From: an uncultured Eubacterium sp.
GTDB lineage: Bacteria; Bacillota; Clostridia; Oscillospirales; Acutalibacteraceae
Length of the DNA stretch: 64,000 nucleotides
Reading direction: 5' to 3'
Assembly: GCA_910583925.1 (NCBI GenBank)
Contig: CAJTZJ010000002.1
Span: forward strand, 73,738-137,737
Both the position numbers and the translations under genes were made by a program. Below the pieces are notes generated by a model. It had not been told where the DNA came from and made no database searches. It saw nothing but the letters and a program-made list of their open reading frames with translations. Shown here one piece after another: positions 1 through 7,808 of the stretch (position 1 is the first letter of the stretch; every line of letters begins with the position of its first letter).

Positions 1-351
1 AAATTCATTTCGGGCGGTCCTATGATGGGTATGGCTATGAGCAGTCTTGATGTTCCTGTTGTTAAAACATCTTCATCTATTCTTGCATTTACAGAGGATG
101 ATGTTGCTGTGCTTCCGGAATCGGCTTGTATCCATTGCGGTAAATGTATGACGGTATGCCCGCAGCAGCTTGTTCCGCAGATGCTTGTTAAAGCAGTTAA
201 ATCAAATGATTTTGAAAAATTTGACGCTCTCGGCGGAATGGAATGCATTGAATGCGGATGCTGCTCATTTATCTGCCCTGCAAAAATACCGCTTACACAG
301 CGTTTTAAGTATGGTAAAGCTAAAGTTCGTGAAATGAACGCTGAAGCTTAA
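1..351 (+). CDS. rnfC: RnfC, C-terminal part (5' end outside window)
   Basis: This is the tail of the RnfC subunit of the Rnf complex, which passes electrons between ferredoxin and NAD+ while moving ions across the membrane. RnfC carries the peripheral NADH/FMN part. The reading frame is already open at base 1 and begins with FISGGPMMG, a signature of RnfC. Two ferredoxin-type 4Fe-4S motifs follow: CIHCGKCMTVCP and CIECGCCSFICP. The short charged C-terminus is typical of Firmicutes RnfC. The next gene, rnfD, starts 21 bases downstream. The true start lies left of the window. Confidence 0.95.
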   Translation, partial: KFISGGPMMGMAMSSLDVPVVKTSSSILAFTEDDVAVLPESACIHCGKCMTVCPQQLVPQMLVKAVKSNDFEKFDALGGMECIECGCCSFICPAKIPLTQRFKYGKAKVREMNAEA

Positions 352-372
352 GGGAAGGAAGGGATTTAAATT

Positions 373-1332
373 ATGTATAATGTTTCGGTATCTCCTCATG
401 TGAGATCTCAGAATACAACAAAAGCAATTATGCGTGATGTGGCGATTGCACTTATTCCTACTCTTGCTTTTGGTGTTTATCGTTTTGGGTTAAGAGCATT
501 GCTGGTAATTGCACTCTGTGTTATTACCTGTGTTCTCAGCGAAGCTGTTTTTGAGCTTCTTTCCAAAAAACCTGTTACTGTTTTTGATTGCAGTGCGCTT
601 GTTACGGGTCTTATTCTTGCTGTAAATCTTCCTGCAACCGTTCCGTGGTGGATTCCTGTTATAGGCGGTGTGTTTGCCATTATTGTTGTAAAGATGCTTT
701 TCGGCGGATTGGGTCAGAACTTTATGAACCCTGCCCTTGCCGCAAGATGCTTCCTGCTTATCTCATTTGCAGGTCTTATGAATCAGTTTAATGTGGATGG
801 CGTGTCAGGTGCAACGCCTCTTGCGCTTGTTGAACAATCAGCAGCTGATGAGAGCGTTGTGGTTCCGGATATGCTTAAGCTTTTCCTTGGTATTCATGAT
901 GGCTGCATCGGTGAGGTTTCAGCTCTTGCAATTTTAATCGGCGGTATTTACTTAATTGTTAAAAAGGTTATTTCAGCAAGAATTCCTCTAATCTACATAG
1001 GCTCAACAGTTGTGTTTATTGCCGCTATTACACTTATTAAGGGCGATACATTAACTGCTTCATACTTACTTGGTCATGTGCTTACAGGCGGTCTTCTTGT
1101 TGGTGCATTCTTTATGGCAACCGATTATGTTACAAGTCCGATAACCGTCGGAGGACAGATTGTTTACGGTATTGTACTCGGTCTTTTGACTGCATTGTTC
1201 AGATGTGTCGGCTCATCAGCAGAGGGTGTATCCTATGCTATTATAATCGGTAATCTTCTTGTTCCGATTATTGAAAAGATTACAGTTCCAAAGCCTTTCG
1301 GCTGCGTTAAAGCGAAAGGAGAAAAGAAATAA
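373..1332 (+). CDS. rnfD: RnfD, membrane subunit with covalent-FMN site
   Basis: Integral membrane subunit of the Rnf ferredoxin:NAD+ oxidoreductase, 319 residues with many hydrophobic segments. Residues 142-148 read DGVSGAT, the full ApbE flavinylation consensus; in this family FMN is attached to the Thr (here T148) by a phosphodiester bond. The gene follows rnfC and its last base is the first base of the rnfG start codon, so the two are probably translationally coupled. The start at 373 is preceded by the SD-like stretch aaggaaggga. An ApbE gene at 5702 in the same neighbourhood is a natural source of the modification. Confidence 0.96.
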   Translation: MYNVSVSPHVRSQNTTKAIMRDVAIALIPTLAFGVYRFGLRALLVIALCVITCVLSEAVFELLSKKPVTVFDCSALVTGLILAVNLPATVPWWIPVIGGVFAIIVVKMLFGGLGQNFMNPALAARCFLLISFAGLMNQFNVDGVSGATPLALVEQSAADESVVVPDMLKLFLGIHDGCIGEVSALAILIGGIYLIVKKVISARIPLIYIGSTVVFIAAITLIKGDTLTASYLLGHVLTGGLLVGAFFMATDYVTSPITVGGQIVYGIVLGLLTALFRCVGSSAEGVSYAIIIGNLLVPIIEKITVPKPFGCVKAKGEKK

Positions 1333-2417
1333 TGGCTGAAAAGAAATCCGGTATTTTAAAGAATACACTCGTTATTTTTATTGTAACTTTAGTTGCGGTT
1401 GCTTTGCTTGCAGTTGTCAATCAGGTTACAATGGGGCCTATAGAAGAGGCTCAGATTGCTGCTGAGGCAGCGTCGTTATCTGCTGCGTATACTGAAGCAA
1501 AGGAATTTGCTCAGGTAGACGGTAAGGATGCAATGATTGAAAAATCAACCGAGCTTCTCGAAAGTGCAGATATTCAGAAATGTACAATCAATAATGTTCT
1601 TGCTGCTAAGGATGCAAGCGGAAATATTATCGGATATGCCATTTCCGCTACAACCCAGAATGGTTACAGTGCAGATCTTCAGATTGCTGTTGGTATTACT
1701 AAGGATGGTACAATAGCAGGCTTTGATGTTGTTTCAAATAATGAAACGCCGGGATTCGGTGCTAACTGTACAAATCCTGAATTTACTTCTCAGTTCAAGG
1801 GTAAGAGCGCTTCCGGAAAAATTTCCTTTAATAAATCAGGTGCAACCTCAGATAACGAAATAGATGCTATCAGCGGTGCTACAATTACAACCAATGCCGT
1901 AACGGAAGCGGTAAATGGCGCAATTATATTTTTCCAGGAAAACTTTAACGGCGGATTTGATGCGGCTCCGGCTGTTGATCCTATGGAACAGGCACTTCCC
2001 GGTGCAGATCTTGGTGCATTAAAAGATATTTCTGTTGTTAACGGAGAGGGTGAAAACTATACCGTTAATGAGGTTAAAGAGGATGCAAGCGGCTATATCG
2101 TTACCGTAACTGCTCATAATGGCTATGACGGTGATCTTCAGATTGCGCTTGGTATCGGCAAGGATGGTATCATTAAAGGCTATTCCGTTCTTGTATGCAA
2201 TGAAACCCCGGGTCTTGGCTCTCAGTGTAAAGAAGAACCATTTGCTCTTCAGTTTGCAGGTTTAAAGGCTGAAACCATTAAATTTGTTCCGTCAGGTGCA
2301 AATGCTGCCAATAATGAAATAGATGCGATTGCCGCCGCTACGATAACAACAAACGCGGCTGTAACTGCTGTAAATGGTGCGATTGATTACTATAATGCAC
2401 AGTTGAAAGGAGAGTGA
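1332..2417 (+). CDS. rnfG: RnfG with two FMN_bind domains
   Basis: Rnf subunit RnfG: one N-terminal membrane anchor (about residues 8-30) and an extracytoplasmic flavoprotein part. At 361 residues it is far longer than the usual ~200, because the FMN_bind domain is present twice (about 85-200 and 240-350). Each copy carries an NNETPG/CNETPG loop and ends in an N-E-I-D-A-I motif. The first copy has the complete acceptor site DAISGAT (T184). The second reads DAIAAAT (T337), keeping Asp and Ala-Thr but losing Ser-Gly, so it may be unmodified. It lies between rnfD and rnfE in the standard order. Confidence 0.93.
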   Translation: MAEKKSGILKNTLVIFIVTLVAVALLAVVNQVTMGPIEEAQIAAEAASLSAAYTEAKEFAQVDGKDAMIEKSTELLESADIQKCTINNVLAAKDASGNIIGYAISATTQNGYSADLQIAVGITKDGTIAGFDVVSNNETPGFGANCTNPEFTSQFKGKSASGKISFNKSGATSDNEIDAISGATITTNAVTEAVNGAIIFFQENFNGGFDAAPAVDPMEQALPGADLGALKDISVVNGEGENYTVNEVKEDASGYIVTVTAHNGYDGDLQIALGIGKDGIIKGYSVLVCNETPGLGSQCKEEPFALQFAGLKAETIKFVPSGANAANNEIDAIAAATITTNAAVTAVNGAIDYYNAQLKGE

Positions 2418-2423
2418 GATTAA

Positions 2424-3119
2424 ATGAAAGCAATTTTAGAAAGACTTTATAACGGTATTATTAAAGAAAATCCCGTACTTGTCCTTATGCTTGGTATGTG
2501 TCCCACTCTTGCAGTAACAACAAGTGCGAAGAACGGCCTTGGAATGGGACTGGCAACAATGGCAGTTCTTATTATGTCTAATCTTCTTATTTCTCTCTTA
2601 AGAAAGGTTATTCCTAATGGAGTCAGAGTTCCTGTTTATATTATTATTATAGCTTCGTTTGTAACAATAATTGAAATGCTTATGCATGCCTATGTAACCT
2701 CTCTTTACGAAAGTCTTGGAATTTATATTCCTTTGATTGTAGTAAACTGCATTATTCTGGGCAGAGCAGAGCAGTATGCTTCAAAGAATGGTCCGATTCT
2801 TTCCATATTTGACGGTGTAGGCATCGGTCTTGGTTTTACGATTGCACTTACCCTTATCGGTATGGTAAGAGAGCTTATCGGAAGCGGAACTTTGTTCGGT
2901 TTTCAGATTATGCCTGAAAAATACGAGCCGGTTTCAATCTTCGTATTAGCTCCGGGTGCATTTTTCGTGCTTTCCATTCTTTGTGCACTTCAGAATAAAT
3001 TTAAAGCTAAGGGTGCCAATCGTCATGTTAAGGGCAATGGTGTCTGCAGCGGAAACTGTGCTGAATGCCCTTCGGCTGAAGCAGAGGGAAAAACAGCAAA
3101 AGGGGAGGTTAAGGAATAA
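2424..3119 (+). CDS. rnfE: RnfE with Cys-containing C-terminal tail
   Basis: Integral membrane subunit RnfE, homologous to NqrD, 231 residues with about six transmembrane segments. The six bases from the rnfG stop and the shared base with rnfA fit a single operon. The body looks normal (for example GMVRELIGSGTLFG near residue 150). After the last membrane segment there is a hydrophilic tail of about 40 residues with a Cys cluster CSGNCAEC, which is not part of the core fold. Whether the tail binds a metal or is simply a lineage-specific extension cannot be told from sequence. Confidence 0.94.
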   Translation: MKAILERLYNGIIKENPVLVLMLGMCPTLAVTTSAKNGLGMGLATMAVLIMSNLLISLLRKVIPNGVRVPVYIIIIASFVTIIEMLMHAYVTSLYESLGIYIPLIVVNCIILGRAEQYASKNGPILSIFDGVGIGLGFTIALTLIGMVRELIGSGTLFGFQIMPEKYEPVSIFVLAPGAFFVLSILCALQNKFKAKGANRHVKGNGVCSGNCAECPSAEAEGKTAKGEVKE

Positions 3120-3697
3120 TGGTTAAAACTTTATTTTTAGTGCTTATTACAACTGCACTTATAAACAATGTTGTATTAAGCCAGTTCCTTGGCATATGCC
3201 CGTTTATCGGTGTTTCCAAAAACACAAAAACTGCTGCCGGTATGGGCGGAGCAGTTGTTTTCGTAATTACCCTTTCCTCGGCAGTTGCAAGCCTGCTTTA
3301 TACTTTTGTGCTGGAAAAGCTTGATTTAACTTATCTGAATACTATTGTATTTATTATGGTAATTGCGTTCCTTGTTCAGCTTGTTGAGCTTTTCCTTAAG
3401 AAAGTAGTTCCGTCCCTTTATAAAAGTCTTGGTGTATATCTTCCTTTGATTACAACAAACTGTGCTGTTCTTGGCACAGCTCTTACGAATGTACAGGCTG
3501 AAAATGATTTTGTTACAAGCGTTGTAACCGGTCTTGGAACCGCAATAGGCTTCTGTATTGCTATTGTAATTATGGCAGGTGTGCGTGAGAAAACAGAGAA
3601 TAACAATTTCCCAAAATCATTCAGAGGTACACCGGCAGTTCTTATGACTGCATGCCTTATGTCAATTGCCTTTTATGGCTTTACGGCATTTGCTTAA
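3119..3697 (+). CDS. rnfA: RnfA membrane subunit
   Basis: RnfA/NqrE-type membrane subunit, 192 residues, six predicted transmembrane helices, normal family length. It is the inverted-topology partner of RnfE. Early residues NNVVLSQFLGICPFIGVSK and the mid-protein TTNCAVLG match the two Cys-bearing half-helices that hold the intramembrane iron-sulfur centre between RnfA and RnfE. The ATG shares its first base with the rnfE stop codon. A spacer of 12 bases containing aaaggaggc precedes rnfB. Confidence 0.95.
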   Translation: MVKTLFLVLITTALINNVVLSQFLGICPFIGVSKNTKTAAGMGGAVVFVITLSSAVASLLYTFVLEKLDLTYLNTIVFIMVIAFLVQLVELFLKKVVPSLYKSLGVYLPLITTNCAVLGTALTNVQAENDFVTSVVTGLGTAIGFCIAIVIMAGVREKTENNNFPKSFRGTPAVLMTACLMSIAFYGFTAFA

Positions 3698-3709
3698 AAG
3701 GAGGCACGT

Positions 3710-4507
3710 ATGGATTTCAAACAGATTATAATTGCAATCGCTGTTTTATGCGGTATCAGCCTTATTATCGGTATCGTGCTCAGCATTGCTGAAAAAGTAT
3801 TTCATGTTGATGTTAATGAAAAAGAAATTCTTATTCGTGAAGAGCTTCCGGGAAGCAACTGCGGCGGTTGCGGATATGCAGGCTGTGACAGTTGTGCAAA
3901 GGCTATTGCAGAAGGCAAGGCACCTGTTTCTGCTTGTCCTGTAGGCGGAACGGCAGTTGCCAAGAAAATCGGCGCCATTATGGGCGAAGAAGTTGGCGAT
4001 GTTGAGCGCAAGGCTGCGTTTGTTAAGTGCAGCGGAAGCTGTGATGCTAAAAAAACAGATTATAATTACTATGGTATAAAAACCTGCGGCTATGCGGCAG
4101 ATATGCCTGATTCAAGCCGTTTTTCATGCAAACACGGCTGCCTTGGCTACGGCTCCTGTGCAGAAGTATGTGATGTTGGTGCAATTAAGGTTGTGGATGG
4201 TAAAGCAATTGTTGATGAAAATCTTTGCATTGCCTGCGGAAAGTGTGTAAAGGTATGTCCACATAATCTTATAGAAATTGTTCCTGCAGGAAAGCATTAC
4301 AGAGTTCAGTGTTCCTCGACCTCAAAGGGCAAGGAAGTTATGAATGCCTGTTCCTCCGGATGTATAGGTTGCAGTATTTGTGCCAAGAATTGTCCGAATG
4401 ATGCAATTGTTTTTGAAAACAATATTGCAAGAATTGATTATTCAAAATGCTCGAAATGCGGAGTATGTGTTGAAAAATGTCCAAGAAAAATTATCAAGGC
4501 ATTTTAA
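3710..4507 (+). CDS. rnfB: RnfB, multi-cluster ferredoxin-like subunit
   Basis: RnfB is the entry point for electrons from reduced ferredoxin. The 265-residue protein has an N-terminal membrane anchor (about residues 5-25), then the 4Fe4S (DUF) motif GSNCGGCGYAGCDSC, then a series of ferredoxin motifs: CKHGCLGYGSCAEVC, CIACGKCVKVCP, CIGCSICAKNCP and CSKCGVCVEKCP. That predicts several 4Fe-4S clusters. It is the last gene of the rnfCDGEAB operon. Strong SD aaggaggc precedes the ATG. A separate promoter begins just after its stop codon. Confidence 0.96.
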   Translation: MDFKQIIIAIAVLCGISLIIGIVLSIAEKVFHVDVNEKEILIREELPGSNCGGCGYAGCDSCAKAIAEGKAPVSACPVGGTAVAKKIGAIMGEEVGDVERKAAFVKCSGSCDAKKTDYNYYGIKTCGYAADMPDSSRFSCKHGCLGYGSCAEVCDVGAIKVVDGKAIVDENLCIACGKCVKVCPHNLIEIVPAGKHYRVQCSSTSKGKEVMNACSSGCIGCSICAKNCPNDAIVFENNIARIDYSKCSKCGVCVEKCPRKIIKAF

Positions 4508-4525
4508 TTATTTATTTGTAAATCA

Positions 4526-4554
4526 TTGACAATTACTTGATTTTAGTATATTAT
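4526..4554 (+). promoter_or_regulatory. Sigma-A-type promoter for the lipoprotein gene
   Basis: TTGACA at 4526-4531, a 17-base spacer, TATTAT at 4549-4554. It would start RNA near 4561, about 33 bases before the ATG at 4594. It allows the lipoprotein to be expressed separately from rnf. Confidence 0.75.
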
Positions 4555-4593
4555 CTAAATGCAAAAAAATATTTTTTTAAAGGAGAAAAAACA

Positions 4594-5568
4594 ATGAAAA
4601 ACTTAAAAAAAGTTCTTGCTGTAGTTCTTGTAGCTGCGCTTGCTGTTGCTTTTGCAGCTTGCAGCGGCGGAAGCAAATCTGCTGCAGTAAAAACAGGTTT
4701 AGCTGTAACAGGCACAATTGAAGATGTAAAAGATACAACTCTTACAATTGATGTTGTTGCTGCTGCTGTAACAGTTGATGCTGACGGCAAAATTGTTGAT
4801 GTTAAGATTGACGAAGCTCAGACAAAGCCTGACCTTGCAAAGGCTGATGCAGACTATGGTGTAGATCTTAGAACAAAGTATGAGAAGCAGGGCGATTATG
4901 CAATGAAGGCTACATCAGAGGCTATGGGTATCGGCAAAGAGTGGTTTGAGCAGGCTGACGCTTTTATGGCTTGGGCTAAGGGTAAAACTGCTGCTGATGT
5001 CAGAGCTGCTGTAAACGCTGAAGGCAAAACAGATGATGCTGAGCTTAAAGCAGGCTGCACAATCACAATCGCAACAATCGCTGAAACTGTAGCTAAGGCT
5101 GTAGATAATGCTGCTGAACTTGGTGCAACTGCTACAGATAAGCTTGCTCTTAATATTAAGACAGAAAAGTATTATGAGAGCAACGAGAAGAATCTTCAGT
5201 ATGATTCAAATGTTGCTGCTGTAACAACGGATGCCGATGGTAAGATTACTTCCTGCCTCATTGATGCTGCTCAGGGCAAAGGCGCAATGGCTGACGGTAA
5301 ATTCACGGTTGCTGCCGGTTCATTCCTTTCAAAGAAAGATCTTAAAGAAGATTACAACATGAAGGCTACATCAGAAGCTATGGGTATCGGCAAGGAATGG
5401 TATGAGCAGGCTGCTGCTTATGAAAATTGGGCTAAAGGCAAAACAGCTGCTGATGTTAAGGCTGCTGTAAATGCAGAAGGCAAAACAGATGATGCTGAGC
5501 TTAAAGCCGGCTGCACAATTACAATCAGCTCAATTGCTGAAACTGTAGCTGCTGCTGCACAGGCATAA
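4594..5568 (+). CDS. Repeat lipoprotein, FMN_bind-like family
   Basis: Secreted lipoprotein: Lys-rich start, hydrophobic core and lipobox FAAC place it on the outer face of the membrane. The ATG at 4594 was chosen because aaaggag precedes it; the in-frame TTG at 4537 lies inside the promoter. The mature part holds two copies of one unit, each with MKATSEAMGIGKEW, then AWAKGKTAADV or NWAKGKTAADV, then DDAELKAGCTITI. The lead-in of each unit (VDADGKIVDVKI, TDADGKITSCLI) resembles the FMN_bind strand pair. The AGCTIT stretch aligns with the flavinylation site but lacks the consensus Ser/Thr-Gly-Ala-Thr. Its position beside rnf and apbE suggests an extracytoplasmic redox role; this is inference. 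Confidence 0.8.
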   Translation: MKNLKKVLAVVLVAALAVAFAACSGGSKSAAVKTGLAVTGTIEDVKDTTLTIDVVAAAVTVDADGKIVDVKIDEAQTKPDLAKADADYGVDLRTKYEKQGDYAMKATSEAMGIGKEWFEQADAFMAWAKGKTAADVRAAVNAEGKTDDAELKAGCTITIATIAETVAKAVDNAAELGATATDKLALNIKTEKYYESNEKNLQYDSNVAAVTTDADGKITSCLIDAAQGKGAMADGKFTVAAGSFLSKKDLKEDYNMKATSEAMGIGKEWYEQAAAYENWAKGKTAADVKAAVNAEGKTDDAELKAGCTITISSIAETVAAAAQA

Positions 5569-5587
5569 TCAATATAAACTTTATTTT

Positions 5588-5617
5588 GAGAGAGTCGAAA
5601 GGCTCTCTCTTTTTTTG
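5588..5617 (+). terminator. Intrinsic terminator after lipoprotein
   Basis: Nine-pair stem (5588-5596 with 5601-5609, one G-T pair) closed by a GAAA tetraloop and followed by a run of eight T. Confidence 0.92.
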
Positions 5618-5663
5618 TTTTTTTTAAGCTTCAGACCAATAGAGAGTTGATTCTGATTTCTTA

Positions 5664-5692
5664 TTGAAAGTTTACTATTGTTGTGTTATAAT
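5664..5692 (+). promoter_or_regulatory. Promoter immediately upstream of apbE ATG
   Basis: TTGAAA at 5664-5669, 17-base spacer, perfect TATAAT at 5687-5692. The expected start of RNA is near 5699, only about three bases before the apbE ATG at 5702. The message would be leaderless or nearly so, and no SD is visible. Confidence 0.75.
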
Positions 5693-5701
5693 CAATATAT
5701 T

Positions 5702-6745
5702 ATGAAAAAATTACTATGTGTTTTATTATCTTTAATTATTATGCTTTTTTGCTGTTCCTGCAGCATAAGCAGTAAAATGGAGCGCTTTTCCTCAAGCTTT
5801 CTTGATTTGTTTGATACAGCATCAACCGTTATAGCTTATGATAACAATCAGGATGATTTTAATGCCCATCTTGAAGAATTTCATCAGAAGCTGGAAGAGT
5901 ATTATAAGCTTTATGATATTTACAATTCCTATGATGCCGTTGTTAATCTTTATATATTAAACAAAACGGCAAAGGATAAGCCTGTTCAGGTGGACAGTAA
6001 AATCATAGATTTGCTTGAATACGGAAAATATGTTTATGAGCTCAGCGGCGGAAAAACAAATATCTGCTTTGGTTCGGTTCTGTCATTATGGCATGATTCA
6101 CGACAGTATGGAATGAATAATCCCGATGATGCTTCACTTCCCGATATGAAGGCACTTAAAGAGGCGGCAAAACATACAGATATCAATTCCCTTGTAATTG
6201 ATAAGGAAAAAAGCACTGTTTATTTTGCGGATCCTGAGCTTCAGCTTGATGTGGGTGCAGTTGCAAAGGGCTATGCTGTTCAGGAGGTCTGTAAGTGGGC
6301 ATCGGAAAACCTTTGGTCCTCGGGAGCAATCAGTATTGGCGGAAATGTATACACCTTTGGTCATAAGGATGATGGCAAAAGCCTTTGGAATATTGAAATA
6401 GAAAGCCCGAACGCAGATTATATGGATCGGGTTGAACTGGTTCAGATAACGGATTTGTCTGTTGTTACAAGCGGAGATTATCAAAGGTATTATACGGTAA
6501 ATGGTAAAAAATACTGCCATATTATAAATCCAGATACGCTTATGCCAAGCGAATATGTTGCAAGCGTATCTGTAATCTGTAATAATTCGGCGCTTGGCGA
6601 TGCGCTTTCAACAACGCTGTTTAATATGAGTATTGAGGAAGGCAAAAAGCTTGTTGAGGCAACCGAAGGCGTTGAGGCAGTATGGATAGATAAGGAATAT
6701 AATAAAACCTGCAGCTCGGGTTTTGATAAATATATTAAAAATTAA
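5702..6745 (+). CDS. apbE: ApbE-type FMN transferase lipoprotein
   Basis: Extracytoplasmic flavin transferase that uses FAD to attach FMN to Thr residues of RnfD/RnfG-type proteins. It has a lipoprotein signal (MKKLLCVLLSLIIMLFCC) and 347 residues, the usual size. Family motifs are present: LDVGAVAKGYAVQ, SIGGNVYTFG, TSGDYQRYY, HIINPDT and GDALSTTLF; the last contains the metal/FAD-binding Asp. The ATG at 5702 is taken because the upstream in-frame TTG (5678) lies between the -35 and -10 boxes. It is followed 11 bases later by another FMN-binding protein, which fits a substrate/enzyme pair. Confidence 0.92.
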   Translation: MKKLLCVLLSLIIMLFCCSCSISSKMERFSSSFLDLFDTASTVIAYDNNQDDFNAHLEEFHQKLEEYYKLYDIYNSYDAVVNLYILNKTAKDKPVQVDSKIIDLLEYGKYVYELSGGKTNICFGSVLSLWHDSRQYGMNNPDDASLPDMKALKEAAKHTDINSLVIDKEKSTVYFADPELQLDVGAVAKGYAVQEVCKWASENLWSSGAISIGGNVYTFGHKDDGKSLWNIEIESPNADYMDRVELVQITDLSVVTSGDYQRYYTVNGKKYCHIINPDTLMPSEYVASVSVICNNSALGDALSTTLFNMSIEEGKKLVEATEGVEAVWIDKEYNKTCSSGFDKYIKN

Positions 6746-6756
6746 GGAGATTTATT

Positions 6757-7350
6757 ATGAGTAAACAAGCACATTTTAAAAAAAATTCGCTTACATGGTT
6801 AATTTCGTTGGCTATTATGATTGTTTTATCGGCAGCTGTTATTGTTGGATGTGTTGTGCTTGATAATGCACAGAACGGCAAGTACCGAAATCCTGTTGAA
6901 ATCAGCTTTACAATCGCTGATACAAAGGCAATTGATATCTCAAAAACGAATGCGGCGGATTATAATGTAACCGCTGTTGATGAAGCCTATGATGCAAGCG
7001 GAAATGTTGTTGCTTATGTTGTTAAAGGTACTGCTGTTGGCTATAATGCGGATGTTCCGATTGAGATGAGCACAACTGTTTCGGCAGACGGAACCGTTCT
7101 TGTATCCATTGATGTTCTTCATCATGAAGAAACAGAATATCTTGGCGACAGAATTGCTACGGATGCGTTTAAAAATCAATTTGCTGCAAGGCTTTTCCCT
7201 GTAGTTGCTTCAACATCTGATGAAGCAGGCTCACCTGTTGATTTACTTGCAGGTTCAACGATTACATCGGATGCAGTGCTTGAAGCTGTAAATAATGCAC
7301 AGGCTTTCGTAGCAGCAAATTATGCTCCGGCCGAAGCGGCAGCGCAGTAA
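6757..7350 (+). CDS. FMN-binding domain protein, membrane anchored
   Basis: A 197-residue protein with one N-terminal membrane anchor (about residues 12-35) and a single FMN_bind domain of the RnfG type. The acceptor-like site reads DLLAGSTIT, with Asp six residues before the Thr as in the ApbE consensus but Ala in the Ser/Thr position. The preceding HHEETEYLGDRI matches the family loop that contacts the flavin. It is probably a covalent flavoprotein on the outer side of the membrane that works with Rnf or a related reductase. SD aaggag lies before the ATG; the stop overlaps the next start by one base. Confidence 0.85.
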   Translation: MSKQAHFKKNSLTWLISLAIMIVLSAAVIVGCVVLDNAQNGKYRNPVEISFTIADTKAIDISKTNAADYNVTAVDEAYDASGNVVAYVVKGTAVGYNADVPIEMSTTVSADGTVLVSIDVLHHEETEYLGDRIATDAFKNQFAARLFPVVASTSDEAGSPVDLLAGSTITSDAVLEAVNNAQAFVAANYAPAEAAAQ

Positions 7351-7718
7351 TGAAAAAGGCTGATTTTATTATTATTGCTGCTGTTGCAGTAATTGCGGGT
7401 ATTCTTGTCTTTTTTCTTTATGGTGTAAACAATGCCTCGGGTGCTTATGTTCAGTTGGAAGTGGATGGTAAGATTGTTGCAACGCTTTCTCTTGATGAGG
7501 ATACAGTCCGCGAGATAGAAACAGATAACAATGGGCGCAATGTTCTTGTAATAAAGGATGGTGAAGCTGAAATGAGCGAAGCAAACTGCCCTGACGGTAT
7601 CTGTACGAACCATTCTAAAATACACAGAAACGGCGAATCTATTATATGTCTGCCTCATAAGGTGGTTGTAACAGTAGTAAATGACAATGATAAAGATGAA
7701 ATAGATGCAGTTGCTTAA
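7350..7718 (+). CDS. NusG domain II-containing protein
   Basis: A 122-residue protein with an N-terminal membrane anchor (about residues 5-25) and a small beta domain of the NusG_II family found widely in Clostridia next to FMN-binding and ApbE genes. Conserved elements are CPDGIC and IICLPHKVVV. The family's Cys pair and the outside location suggest a structural or redox accessory role, but no function is established. The start codon overlaps the stop of the FMN-binding gene, so co-translation is likely. Confidence 0.85.
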   Translation: MKKADFIIIAAVAVIAGILVFFLYGVNNASGAYVQLEVDGKIVATLSLDEDTVREIETDNNGRNVLVIKDGEAEMSEANCPDGICTNHSKIHRNGESIICLPHKVVVTVVNDNDKDEIDAVA

Positions 7719-7808
7719 TTTTGTGATAATGTAAAGAATGTGCAAAAATGCAGAATTATGGAAGCATAGCATTGTTTATTGTCGTAAATTCGGAGGAAAG
7801 CTGTTTTT

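Noticed and set aside
4537..4593. Upstream TTG start of the repeat lipoprotein
   Set aside because: It lies between the -35 and -10 boxes, and the ATG at 4594 has both the SD and the lipoprotein signal.
7320..7772. Long minus-strand ORF across the NusG_II gene
   Set aside because: It is antisense to a clear family member, has no SD and reads low-complexity Tyr/Ile-rich protein.
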